A stretch of 64,000 nt of DNA, from positions 1-64,000 of IMG/VR virus record IMGVR_UViG_3300028840_004242. The stretch is one strand, 5' to 3'. This document shows, one piece after another, positions 25,665-35,500 of the stretch (the stretch's first letter is position 1; each line of letters begins with the position of its first letter). This DNA is from a virus. Both the position numbers and the translations under genes were made by a program. The notes below the pieces were generated by a model that saw only the letters and a program-made list of their open reading frames with translations, made no database searches and was not told the origin of the DNA.

Positions 25665-26572
25665 AGGTACTTTATCTTTTTCACAAAGGAGCGAATGGAT
25701 ATTATCTTGAGAATGTAGTAAGGGAAATGAATTTATTTCCAGATATATCTTCCTCCATAGTTTACTTTTCAAGATTTAAGGAAAGTATGTTAGAGGAAGA
25801 TTATGATGTACTTATTTATGAAACTTTTCCTGATGAGTACAATCCTAAAAAGTTTAATAAGGAAACGGTGGACTATTTTGATAACATATTCTTAAAGTTT
25901 AAAGGGGTTAAGATACTACACGACACCCATGATGATGGTAACAAGGATGGATACACTAGATTTGATGATATAACTCCTTACCCTCCAGTTATAAAAGCAT
26001 TTACAGGTAAGTACTACCCTAAAATTGATTATGTAATATTGAATACCAGTTTAAGTTTGTCTGATGCTAAGGTGTATAGAGATGAATTCGATAGGGACAT
26101 TTCAATAAGTTTCAAGCATGGTCAAATAGGAGTTGAATATTATCCTCATTATGTTAGGGAGTCGGTTCGTAAAATATTGAAAGTTAATAAAGATCTTCCT
26201 GATGTTAGTTATAAAAGGGTGGAAGGTAGAGAGAATTATATTCAAGAATTAAGAAGAACTCTAATAAGTGTGGGCTGCTGTGGTTTTGGACAGTATTCAG
26301 GATCTTACGCAGATTGCTTAAAAGCTGGTGCTTTGCTGTATGCTCATTGTTCCTTGGAGGATATCCACTTTCTGCCTAATGAAGATTTAGTAGATGGGGA
26401 AGATTATATATCTTGGAACTCCCATAATTTTCATTCTAAACTTAAATGGTTATTAGATAATCCTTTATTGATAGATCGGGTTAGGAAGAATGGGAGAGAA
26501 AAGTTCAAGAAATCTTTTAGCTATGATAGGTCTGCAATTAAATTGATAAATTATTTAAAGAAGGAGGTATGA
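25661..26572 (+). CDS. CgeB-like glycosyltransferase
   Basis: 303 residues from ATG 25661. MKVLYLFHKG opens the first strand; VKILHDTHDDGN lies mid-protein; the C-domain has GSYADCLKAGALLYAHCS, EDIHFLPNEDLVDGEDYISW and LLDNPLLIDRVRKNGREKF, the usual end of CgeB/GT group 1-2 proteins. The donor-side Glu is not obvious, so activity is uncertain. Followed one base later by a methyltransferase. Confidence 0.6.
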   Translation: MKVLYLFHKGANGYYLENVVREMNLFPDISSSIVYFSRFKESMLEEDYDVLIYETFPDEYNPKKFNKETVDYFDNIFLKFKGVKILHDTHDDGNKDGYTRFDDITPYPPVIKAFTGKYYPKIDYVILNTSLSLSDAKVYRDEFDRDISISFKHGQIGVEYYPHYVRESVRKILKVNKDLPDVSYKRVEGRENYIQELRRTLISVGCCGFGQYSGSYADCLKAGALLYAHCSLEDIHFLPNEDLVDGEDYISWNSHNFHSKLKWLLDNPLLIDRVRKNGREKFKKSFSYDRSAIKLINYLKKEV

Positions 26573-26573
26573 A

Positions 26574-27449
26574 ATGAATTATTGCAATCCAGAAGGTTTC
26601 CGTAATGAGATTAAATTATTAAGGGAACAGGGAAGAGATAAGTTCTTTAGTTGGTTTGATGGACCTAAAGGTGAAAATGAAACTACGGATGCGGCTTTTG
26701 AAAAGGCAGAGGATGTTTTCAACAGGCTTATGCTTCCAAGTGCCAAAAAGTATCTTAAGAAACTTAATACCAAGACTTCTTTAGATATAGGTTATGGAAG
26801 TGGTGGACAAGTTTTGGCTGCCTCATTGTATTTTGACAAGGCATATGGTTTAGATGTTCATGAAGAAGCCGACTTTGTTATGGAAGAACTCAATAAGAGG
26901 GGAATTAAGGACGAAGAGGTAGAATTAGTAGTAGGAGATGGTAAAACAATTCCACTTCCAGAAGAGAGTATTGATTTTGTCCACAGTTGGGTTACGTTTA
27001 TGCACTTAGGAACGGTGGAAAATATCAGAAATTATTTGAAAGAGGTTTACCGTGTTATGAAACCAGGAGGAGTTGGAGTAGTTTTCTTTTCCAGAATGCT
27101 AAGGTCAGCTCTTCACCAGCCTTGGTCTGAGGTACTGAAAGACATCGAAAAGGAGAAAGAAGGACCAGGATATCGTGAAGGCGGACCTAAAACTAAAGTT
27201 CGTGGCATTAACATACAGATGTCAATGTGGTATATGGAAGACTTGGCAAAGAGTACAGGATTTGATTTATTAGATAGAACGGGGTCCTGGGATATGATAC
27301 ACAAGCGCAGGTATTTTTTTGGTCAGTATGGTATCGTATTTAGAAAACCCTCTACCAAATCTTCTACCACTTCTAAAAGTGTATCAAGCACAGATGTTGA
27401 AAGTACTCCAGCAAGACCCAGAAGGAAATTGTTTAGTGGAAATAAATAA
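26574..27449 (+). CDS. SAM-dependent methyltransferase with Ser/Thr-rich tail
   Basis: 291 residues, RBS AAGGAGG before ATG 26574. Motif I TSLDIGYGSGGQVLA, acidic residue in YGLDVHEE, then IDFVHSWVTFMHL and VYRVMKPGGVGVVFF: a standard Methyltransf_11 type enzyme. The last 35 residues are Ser/Thr then Arg/Lys-rich (STKSSTTSKSVSST ... PRRK), resembling in small the Thr tags of the virion proteins. Last gene before the copy B element. Confidence 0.75.
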   Translation: MNYCNPEGFRNEIKLLREQGRDKFFSWFDGPKGENETTDAAFEKAEDVFNRLMLPSAKKYLKKLNTKTSLDIGYGSGGQVLAASLYFDKAYGLDVHEEADFVMEELNKRGIKDEEVELVVGDGKTIPLPEESIDFVHSWVTFMHLGTVENIRNYLKEVYRVMKPGGVGVVFFSRMLRSALHQPWSEVLKDIEKEKEGPGYREGGPKTKVRGINIQMSMWYMEDLAKSTGFDLLDRTGSWDMIHKRRYFFGQYGIVFRKPSTKSSTTSKSVSSTDVESTPARPRRKLFSGNK

Positions 27450-27475
27450 AGCATAGTGAAGCATTAAGCAAGCAC

Positions 27476-27499
27476 AGTTCGTGCAGAATTCGTCAAATA
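27476..27499 (+). promoter_or_regulatory. Conserved intergenic element, copy B
   Basis: Same 24-base core as copy A with one mismatch. It is preceded by AGCATTAAGCA, also found before copy C. Lies in the 78-base gap before the GT27-like gene. Confidence 0.6.
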
Positions 27500-27571
27500 T
27501 CAGCGTCAATTTTAACGTGTAATTACATGACTTTACGACAATCTCGCAGGAGAAGAAAGGAATACGATAAA

Positions 27572-28543
27572 ATGGCAGAACTTTCAGTAATTATACCGTA
27601 TGTAAATGAATATCCACAGCTGATATTCACTTTGCAATCCATCGCAGGAGAGCTGCGTGACAGGGTAGACTTCGAGATCGTAGCAGTAAACAATTATTGT
27701 GATCAATTTGTGAATCAAAGAAAGACTCAGAACCTACCTTGGGAAGAGGATAAGGGAGCCGAAGCCATTAAAGCTACAGCTCAGAAACAGAACCCATGGT
27801 TGAAACATGCAGAGTATTCTGAAAGGCTGTCCCATTGGAATGCCAAAAGGGTGGGTGTTAAGCACAGCACTGGTGATTATTTATTTTTTGTGGATTCACA
27901 CGTTATCCTTGCTCGTGACAGCCTTTATGGTATGCTCCAGTACTATAAGCAGAATGAGGAAAAGATAAACGGATCAATGCACTTACCACTCACTTATAAA
28001 ATATTAGAATCTCGTAGGTTGATATACAAACTTAATGTTGAGTGGTTTGAACATGGGTTACTTGACTACAAATTCACACCCTGTCGTGTAGACAAAGGAG
28101 ATCCTTTTGAGGTTCCCTGCATGAGTTGTTGTGGAGTACTCGTATCAAGAAAAGTATATGAAGCATTAGGAGGTTGGTCTCCTGAGCTTGGTATATATGG
28201 AGGAGGTGAGAACTTTTTTAATTTTACCCTATCCGTTTTGGGAATGAATAAATGGATCTATCCTAATGGTACTTGTTTCCATCATGGTGAAAGGAGAAGC
28301 TATCATTACCTTTATGATGACTATGTACGCAATAAGCTCATCGCTTGTTACCTTTATGGAGGAAGGGATTATGCACTCAAAGCTATTAATGGGGGTCTCA
28401 AGGGGAAACCTGAAGTTCTTCACTCTATTTATAGGAATGTAGACCTGAAATGTCGCCGCCACAGAGATCATATTCAAAGGCGTCAAAAGGTCAGTATAGA
28501 GGATTGGGTAAAGAAGTGGATGCCCCCAGACGCTTCTGCCTGA
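27572..28543 (+). CDS. Glycosyltransferase with GT27-like (polypeptide GalNAc-transferase) motifs
   Basis: 323 residues from ATG 27572, which follows GAAAGG; an in-frame ATG at 27527 adds 15 basic residues. ELSVIIPYVNEYPQLIFTLQSI is a GT-A donor-site start. FFVDSHVIL has Asp108-Ser-His110, the DxH metal motif that marks GT27. IYGGGENFFNFTLSVLG (about 208-224) matches the WGGEN-x-E-x-SFR motif of that family, and FHHGERR follows as the usual late His. GT27 enzymes start mucin-type O-glycans on Ser/Thr, so this is a candidate for the first sugar on the Thr tags and Ser/Thr tracts. GT2 relatives with a GGE motif are an alternative. Confidence 0.7.
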   Translation: MAELSVIIPYVNEYPQLIFTLQSIAGELRDRVDFEIVAVNNYCDQFVNQRKTQNLPWEEDKGAEAIKATAQKQNPWLKHAEYSERLSHWNAKRVGVKHSTGDYLFFVDSHVILARDSLYGMLQYYKQNEEKINGSMHLPLTYKILESRRLIYKLNVEWFEHGLLDYKFTPCRVDKGDPFEVPCMSCCGVLVSRKVYEALGGWSPELGIYGGGENFFNFTLSVLGMNKWIYPNGTCFHHGERRSYHYLYDDYVRNKLIACYLYGGRDYALKAINGGLKGKPEVLHSIYRNVDLKCRRHRDHIQRRQKVSIEDWVKKWMPPDASA

Positions 28544-28677
28544 CCAGAAAGTTATTCTATAAAATAAGGGTGAAGATACAACAGGATGAGGAATTGGAAG
28601 ATTATCAGAAACGTAAATTAATCTATTTGCTTGACTTTGTGATTGAGTCAAGATTTAACAAGGGAGGTAAAAAATGA
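28450..28677 (+). CDS. Small hypothetical basic protein
   Basis: 75 residues from ATG 28450, overlapping the GT27-like gene by 94 bases. The part beyond the overlap (KLFYKIRVKIQQ, EDYQKRKLIYLLDFVIESRF) is helical and charged and ends in ATGA overlap with the next gene behind GGGAGG. The true start may lie nearer 28540. No function suggested. Confidence 0.4.
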   Translation: MSPPQRSYSKASKGQYRGLGKEVDAPRRFCLTRKLFYKIRVKIQQDEELEDYQKRKLIYLLDFVIESRFNKGGKK

Positions 28678-29102
28678 AAAAATCTATTTATGTAGTAATT
28701 CTGTCATTGGTAATTATTTTTAGTGCTTACGCATTAGATTGGCAAAAAACCAACCAGGCAACTGTTGCCTGGGATGCTGTAACTACCTTGGAGGATGGTA
28801 CAGTAATACCTGCTGGAGATGTAATTAAGTACAATGTCTACCTGGCTAATTTTAAGACCGATCCTAACAAAGAGAATCCTTCTTTGCTCACTACTACACC
28901 TATTGTTGATTTACAATATGTTATTACTTTGAATACCGAAGGTCGCTATTTAGTAGGTGTTAGTGCTGTTAGGTTTGATTCAGAAGGAACTTTATTAGAA
29001 GAGAGTGAGGTTAACTGGTCGGATACTAATGGGGAATATACGCCAAACCCTTTCGGTATCGTGCATCACGTTCCACCGGGCAAGCCGAAGAACTTGAGGT
29101 AA
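28674..29102 (+). CDS. Exported protein with FN3-like domain
   Basis: 142 residues. Residues 1-20 are a clear signal peptide (MKKSIYVVILSLVIIFSAYA). The mature part reads like a fibronectin type III domain: QATVAWDAVTTLEDG, VIKYNVYLANF, YVITLNTEGRYLVGVSAVR, then a proline-rich tail PPGKPKNLR. RBS GGGAGG. A signal-bearing protein among virion genes is unusual; it may act in the periplasm or on the host surface during infection. Confidence 0.65.
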   Translation: MKKSIYVVILSLVIIFSAYALDWQKTNQATVAWDAVTTLEDGTVIPAGDVIKYNVYLANFKTDPNKENPSLLTTTPIVDLQYVITLNTEGRYLVGVSAVRFDSEGTLLEESEVNWSDTNGEYTPNPFGIVHHVPPGKPKNLR

Positions 29103-29151
29103 CAAAAGAGCTTATAGAAAGTTCCAGTTGTTTTATCAATACGGTGATTAA

Positions 29152-32100
29152 ATGAGACTTGTAAAATCAGAAGAACAAAACCCTCAGGATTATTTTCTGC
29201 AAAGTGGAGTCGATGAACAGGGTGATCCGATTTACAAAGATGTAAATCAAGAAGTCACAGACTATGCACCCGCCAAGGCTTTCCGCAAAAAGGTGTTCGA
29301 TGGGACTGCCGACATCGTGGTCCTGTCGAACACGATTCAGATTTATTGGAAAGGTAACCTTGTAGCTGAAGCCCAGCTTGAAGGGCAGGTAGAAATATCA
29401 CCCAACAACTGGCAAGGGCAGTTGTTTTCTTTTGCTGATTCCAACGTGCAGAAGATAACTGAGATTGAAACAGACGAAGGTACGGTTCCAGTGACTCCAT
29501 TTTTCAGGTGTTATGTAGTCAAAGACATTCCGGCACTTGGTATAACTGATGCGGTTTTCGGCATGGATGTTCACTGGGCTTTTAAAAACACCAAGCTATC
29601 GTTTTATCTGGACACGCCAGGTTTCAATGCCCGAATCCGTTGGCAATGTAGGGTTAAGGATTCAGCTTTGCGATGGGTTGATGAATCTGATCCATTGTTT
29701 CCTGTTGTTCATAAAGGCTTGTGGTTTTCTGTTTCAGACTATGAGGGCAATGTCAATCATGGATCACAGGGAGACCCAGAACCAGGATGGACTCAGCATT
29801 GGTGGACATTTGAGCCGGATGGAAAACAAATAGACGTTGCAGACGCAAGGACTCCACTTGAACGCTATGAGCAAGGCGTGGGGCTTGTGGTTGATCCGTA
29901 TTTGTCAATCGAAGAATCCGGCAGCACAGTAACAGTTTATTGTGATGGATTTAGTATATTATTTGATCCGACAGAAACTGGTGGTTTAAATTGTGACAAC
30001 AATAGTGCGACTACATGGAATTATTATTATCCCGCTCAAGTCGTTGTTTCTTCAGGTGTCTACAATTTAGGATACGACCCAAATTCAATTATAGAAATAA
30101 TTGAATCAAATGCAAACAGGGTAGTTTTGAGATTTAGAGGAAACTTTTATAATTCAACTCCTACTGTATTGACCAATTCAGATTCCATTGAAATTTATCT
30201 TTATATTTATTCAGACCGTATTGTGCAGCACAGTAAATGGATAACTTCTGGTGGAAATATTAGTATTGATAGCAATGGTCAAAATGGCTTCCCTATGAAT
30301 TATATAGGAAGTGGAGTTTTAACGAACGATACAGCAATTTATGAAAATGGTGGCTCTGAATCAACAGGTACAGGAGAGCATGGGAGTGCTGACTATGTTG
30401 GAATTGATGCTGATGAGCTGGATCATATTTTAATTAACTTATCGGAATCATCAACAGGAGGCAGTTTAAGCCAATATCATAGTAGTACAAGGCAATATCG
30501 AATAGGGTGGGATAACTGCACTATTGAGCCAGGTACACATGAGATTGTAAATGTTTGGATATTTGATACAGAAGACCGCGAAGGCTCCACAAAAATCTAT
30601 GACTCCACTGACCGCCTTGCAATGGGTGATCAATATAAAGACGCCATCTTGGATCAAAGCCCAAGCAAAGGTGATGATGTCACCGACATGATTTTACCGG
30701 CAAGGATTTCAAGCGGCACCCTGCATTCAGATGGAGCACACCATTATGAGGTGGATACAAACGATGCAGTTAAATTGACTTTAGATACAACCCGCATACG
30801 CCCTGCATTTGCAATTCATGATTGGCCTTTTCAGTATGGAACCGTGGCAAGCCCGACAGATATTTTGCTGTGCCATTTAAAATGTGATGAGAACGCCGCA
30901 AGCCCCACTCTTACAGATCAAACTGCAAACAATGCAGATGGCACTTGGAGCAACATTTCAGATGGAAGTGACAGGAATACCAACACAAGTGGAGATTCTG
31001 TTCAGGTGTTTGGCAGGGGTAGGAATTTGGATACTCAGGACGGTGCTGGACATATTGAAATGACATTTGGAAGCGGGACTGTACATGATAATGCGTTTTT
31101 TTGTCGTGGGTCACTTATGATAAAACTTTTACCCCAATTTGATTATGATACAGTTGATGGACAAGGTCTTTTTGAACTCTACATAAGTAGTGATGATTAT
31201 TTTACATGCATTTATAATCCAACGCCTGATAATTGGAATACAGGTGGTTCCGTTGGAGGATCAGCTATTTGGCAAGGTTCAGCACCACAAACTTATGATA
31301 ATTATAGTCTTAAAAGATGTCATGTGATTTTATTTTCATGGGATCTTTTAAGGCATGAGTGGTTTATTTTTTATGATGGGGTATGTGCAGCAAGTAAAAT
31401 TAATACTGGAACAGCTGGATCAGGCGATCCTGTAAATTTCGAGATTGGTTCAAGAATAAATCGTACTTATCCTGCTGATATAATCATTGACGATGTCAAA
31501 ACCTTTAGTGAGTGTCTGCTGCCCTTCGGTGCCTACTTCATCGGCAACGGCGAAGGGCTGTTGGCAGACATTAACAACCCACATGCTGATTTGACTTTTT
31601 TCTGGGATTGTCAGGCATCAGGGGCGGGGGCAGCCAAGGGTGGTGCAAACCTCGGCACGAATTATACAGTCACCCTGAATGGGTCAGGTGTGCTGACAAC
31701 CGCCGATAAGATTATTGGAACAAAAAGTTTTGACACTACGGCAGAGGGGAGCCACTCAGCTTCATTTTCAATAGATGCAAATAATTTTGATGGCAGCTAT
31801 GGGCGAATAGGTATGTGGGTTAATTTTCAGACTGTCACAGCATCCAAGTACTTTTTAGGGTTTGGAGATGCAACAGATTATATAGATTTGTATATAAGTG
31901 CGAGCAGTTATTTCTATGCTATCTGGCAATCTGATGGAGTAACAAGATATTTGGCAAGCACATTAACGCCAACAGCAGGAGTATGGTACTGGGTTGAACT
32001 TGCTTGGGATGATTCAGATTATATAGATTTCTATGTAAATGGAATCTTATTAGATCATGAAGATTCAGGTGGAAGTTGGTCAAAGACGACAGGAACAATG

Positions 32101-32241
32101 TATCTGGGTGCAGATGAAAGTGGAGCAAATTCTGCTGACTGTCTGATCGGGGCTTTTTATATAACCAAGGACAGATTTACACCACAAATCTGGACGGCAT
32201 TTGGCAAGCCGCTGCATGTGCCGCTGGTGGACTTACAATGA
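29152..32241 (+). CDS. Large adhesin-like tail protein with LamG-type domains
   Basis: 1029 residues, no signal peptide. The N-terminal 480 residues are beta-rich with many Tyr/Trp (YWKGNLVAEAQL, FYLDTPGFNARIRW). Two concanavalin/LamG-like domains follow, at about 570-790 (LLCHLKCDEN, LFELYISSDDYFTCIY, FIFYDGVCAASK) and 820-1020 (FDGSYGRIGMWVNF, WYWVELAWDDSDYIDFYVNG). Base usage (more GC at third positions, for example GGCAACGGCGAAGGGCTG) differs from the neighbours, suggesting recent acquisition with the two genes after it. Likely a receptor- or glycan-binding protein. Confidence 0.6.
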   Translation: MRLVKSEEQNPQDYFLQSGVDEQGDPIYKDVNQEVTDYAPAKAFRKKVFDGTADIVVLSNTIQIYWKGNLVAEAQLEGQVEISPNNWQGQLFSFADSNVQKITEIETDEGTVPVTPFFRCYVVKDIPALGITDAVFGMDVHWAFKNTKLSFYLDTPGFNARIRWQCRVKDSALRWVDESDPLFPVVHKGLWFSVSDYEGNVNHGSQGDPEPGWTQHWWTFEPDGKQIDVADARTPLERYEQGVGLVVDPYLSIEESGSTVTVYCDGFSILFDPTETGGLNCDNNSATTWNYYYPAQVVVSSGVYNLGYDPNSIIEIIESNANRVVLRFRGNFYNSTPTVLTNSDSIEIYLYIYSDRIVQHSKWITSGGNISIDSNGQNGFPMNYIGSGVLTNDTAIYENGGSESTGTGEHGSADYVGIDADELDHILINLSESSTGGSLSQYHSSTRQYRIGWDNCTIEPGTHEIVNVWIFDTEDREGSTKIYDSTDRLAMGDQYKDAILDQSPSKGDDVTDMILPARISSGTLHSDGAHHYEVDTNDAVKLTLDTTRIRPAFAIHDWPFQYGTVASPTDILLCHLKCDENAASPTLTDQTANNADGTWSNISDGSDRNTNTSGDSVQVFGRGRNLDTQDGAGHIEMTFGSGTVHDNAFFCRGSLMIKLLPQFDYDTVDGQGLFELYISSDDYFTCIYNPTPDNWNTGGSVGGSAIWQGSAPQTYDNYSLKRCHVILFSWDLLRHEWFIFYDGVCAASKINTGTAGSGDPVNFEIGSRINRTYPADIIIDDVKTFSECLLPFGAYFIGNGEGLLADINNPHADLTFFWDCQASGAGAAKGGANLGTNYTVTLNGSGVLTTADKIIGTKSFDTTAEGSHSASFSIDANNFDGSYGRIGMWVNFQTVTASKYFLGFGDATDYIDLYISASSYFYAIWQSDGVTRYLASTLTPTAGVWYWVELAWDDSDYIDFYVNGILLDHEDSGGSWSKTTGTMYLGADESGANSADCLIGAFYITKDRFTPQIWTAFGKPLHVPLVDLQ

Positions 32242-32555
32242 GCAAAGGAAAATGGAAAATATATTACACCGACAGTAGCTTTAACGACGAACAGGGCTCC
32301 CCTAGGGAGGCACCGTTCTGGGACGTGCAAGACATTATTCAGTATGATTTGCACACCGAGAGAAAATATCACCAGAACGGTAGCGACTGGTATATTTTCC
32401 AAGACGGCTTCTGGGTGGGTGTGGACATGATAGGTTTAATTGACTACATGGCACATTATAAGGGAGAAATAATCGTGAAGGCGGGGCGCACCATACCCTC
32501 TAAACAATGGCAAAAAATATTCGATACGGCAAGGAAAGACCCGTACATTAAATGA
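32238..32555 (+). CDS. Small phage protein of unknown function, linked to adhesin
   Basis: 105 residues, start overlapping the previous stop (ATGA). Features: IQYDLHTERKYHQNG, DWYIFQDGFWVGVDMIGLIDY and EIIVKAGRTIPSKQW. A D-x-Y/W-x-DG-x-W-x-G-V-D pattern recurs, as I recall, in small phage tail-region proteins, but I know no assigned function. Ends in ATGA overlap with the giant fibre gene. Confidence 0.55.
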   Translation: MSKGKWKIYYTDSSFNDEQGSPREAPFWDVQDIIQYDLHTERKYHQNGSDWYIFQDGFWVGVDMIGLIDYMAHYKGEIIVKAGRTIPSKQWQKIFDTARKDPYIK

Positions 32556-35500
32556 CAAATCCAATTTATACACAGGAGGACTTTCAGGGCTACAAAGACG
32601 ATGCCGTTCCTGGTAGCGCAACCACGAAAGCCTCGCTTAATAATGATTGGACGCAGAATACTGATGAGAACTTCCGCATCCGTTTTGCCGTTGTGGAGTC
32701 GAACAACAAGGCGGAAGCTAACCCGATGTTCGAACTGGAATACCGCTACGATTCCACCGGCACGGGGTCAAGCTATGGCTCTTGGACTCAAGTAACAACC
32801 ACATCAGTCGAAATAGCCTTCTCGACTACCACCTACTATACTGACGGCGACCTTGACAATAACAAGCGGGTTTATGACGGAGGTGCATCGTCCAGCGGAG
32901 ATTTCGGTGAGCTGAGTGACGGCGCAACCAACGACACGATTGCTGACACCATCGACTTCGGGGGAAATGAGTTCTGTGAGATGGAGGTCTGCCTCCAGAT
33001 TAATTCTGTGAACGTTGTCAATGGTGGTTTGATACAGGTTAGGGTTAAAGACCCGAATTTATCGACATTTGACGAGACGCCCACGATCACGATTTCCTCG
33101 CCTACCACTACCACGAGTACTACCACTACCACCTTTAGTACTACAAGTACCAGCACCTATTCAACCACAAGTACCAGTACAAGCACTCAAACAAGTACAA
33201 GTACCAGCACTCAAACAAGTACAAGTACCAGCACCTATTCTACCACAAGCACCAGTACAAGCACCTACTCAACTACCAGCACAAGCACCAGCACTTTCAG
33301 TACAACCACTACCTTTAGTACAACTAGTACTACAACTACCGAACCTCCTTCTACTTGTAATATACAACAGTATGGAGGTACTAATAATTATCAACTAGTA
33401 TGGTTGCCTGGTGGTGAAATATTAATAACCACTGATGATGAACTTACAGCCTCAGAAACTTTGGAGTTCCTATTAGAGTGTGAAGGGGAGGCTGCTACTA
33501 CCACTACCACTACCACTACTTTTACTACGACCAGTACAAGTACCAGCACCTACTCAACAACCAGCACCTATTCTACCACCAGTACAAGTACCAGCACCTA
33601 TTCAACTACCAGCACCTATTCTACCACCAGTACTTCTACTAGTACCTATTCTACCACCAGTACTAGCACTCAAACAAGTACCAGCACTAGCACCTTAAGT
33701 ACAACCAGCACCAGTACCAGTACAAGCACTTCAACCTATTCAACCACCAGTACAAGCACCAGCACTTCTACCAGTACCTATTCAACTACCAGTACAAGTA
33801 CCAGTACAAGCACCAGTACCAGCACATACTCAACCACAAGTACCAGTACCAGTACAAGTACCAGTTCCTATTCAACTACCAGTACAAGTACCAGAACAAG
33901 CACAAGTACTTCAACCTATTCAACCACTAGCACATCTACTAGCACAAGTACTTCAACCTATTCAACCACAAGTACCAGTACCAGCACTAGTACATATTCA
34001 ACCACAAGTACCAGTACCAGCACAAGTACCAGCACATACTCAACAACCAGCACAAGCACCAGCACATACTCAACCACCAGCACCAGCACTAGTACATATT
34101 CAACCACAAGTACCAGCACTAGCACAAGCACCAGCACATACTCAACCACAAGTACAAGTACCAGCACAAGCACCAGCACATACTCAACAACCAGTACCAG
34201 CACAAGCACCAGTACCAGCACATACTCTACTACAAGTACCAGTACCAGCACAAGCACCAGTACCTATTCAACCACAAGCACCAGTACCAGTACTTCTACC
34301 AGCACATACTCAACTACAAGTACCAGTACCAGCACAAGCACCAGTACCTATTCAACCACAAGCACCAGCACATACTCTACCACAAGCACTAGTACCAGCA
34401 CATACTCTACCACAAGTAGCAGTACCAGCACATACTCAACTACAAGTACCAGTACCAGTACCAGCACCAGTACATACTCAACAACCAGCACTTCTACCAG
34501 CACATACTCAACAACCAGTACCAGTACAAGCACCAGCACCAGTACATACTCAACAACCAGCACCAGCACCAGCACCTATTCAACCACAAGTACCAGTACA
34601 AGCACCAGCACCAGTACATACTCAACAACCAGCACCAGCACCAGCACATACTCAACCACAAGTACCAGTACCAGTACAAGCACCAGCACATACTCTACCA
34701 CAAGTACAAGTACTAGTACATATTCAACCACAAGTAGCAGTACCAGCACTTCTACCAGCACATACTCAACAACCAGCACTTCTACCAGCACATACTCAAC
34801 AACCAGCACAAGCACCAGCACATACTCAACCACAAGTACCAGTACCAGCACAAGTACCAGCACATACTCTACTACAAGTACCAGCACCAGCACATACTCT
34901 ACTACAAGTACCAGTACCAGCACAAGCACAAGCACCAGCACTTTCAGTACAACTAGTACCTTCAGTACCACTACAACTACAGAACCAGGAGAAACTACCA
35001 CCAGTTCCACAACTACTACTTCCTTTACAAGCACCAGCACCAGCACATACTCAACTACCAGCACAAGCACCAGCACATACTCAACCACAAGTACCAGTAC
35101 CAGTACCTACTCTACCACAAGTACCAGTACCAGCACAAGCACCAGCACATACTCAACCACAAGTACAAGCACTAGTACATATTCAACCACCAGCACATCT
35201 ACTAGTACAAGCACTTCAACCTATTCAACCACAAGTACCAGTACCAGTACAAGTACCAGTACCTATTCAACCACAAGCACCAGTACCAGTACTTCTACCA
35301 GCACCTACTCAACAACCAGCACATCTACTAGTACAAGCACCAGCACATACTCTACTACAAGTACCAGCACCAGTACTTCTACCAGCACCTACTCAACAAC
35401 CAGCACCTACTCTACTACAAGCACCAGCACCTACTCAACAACCAGCACATCTACTAGTACAAGCACCAGCACATACTCTACTACAAGTACCAGCACCAGT

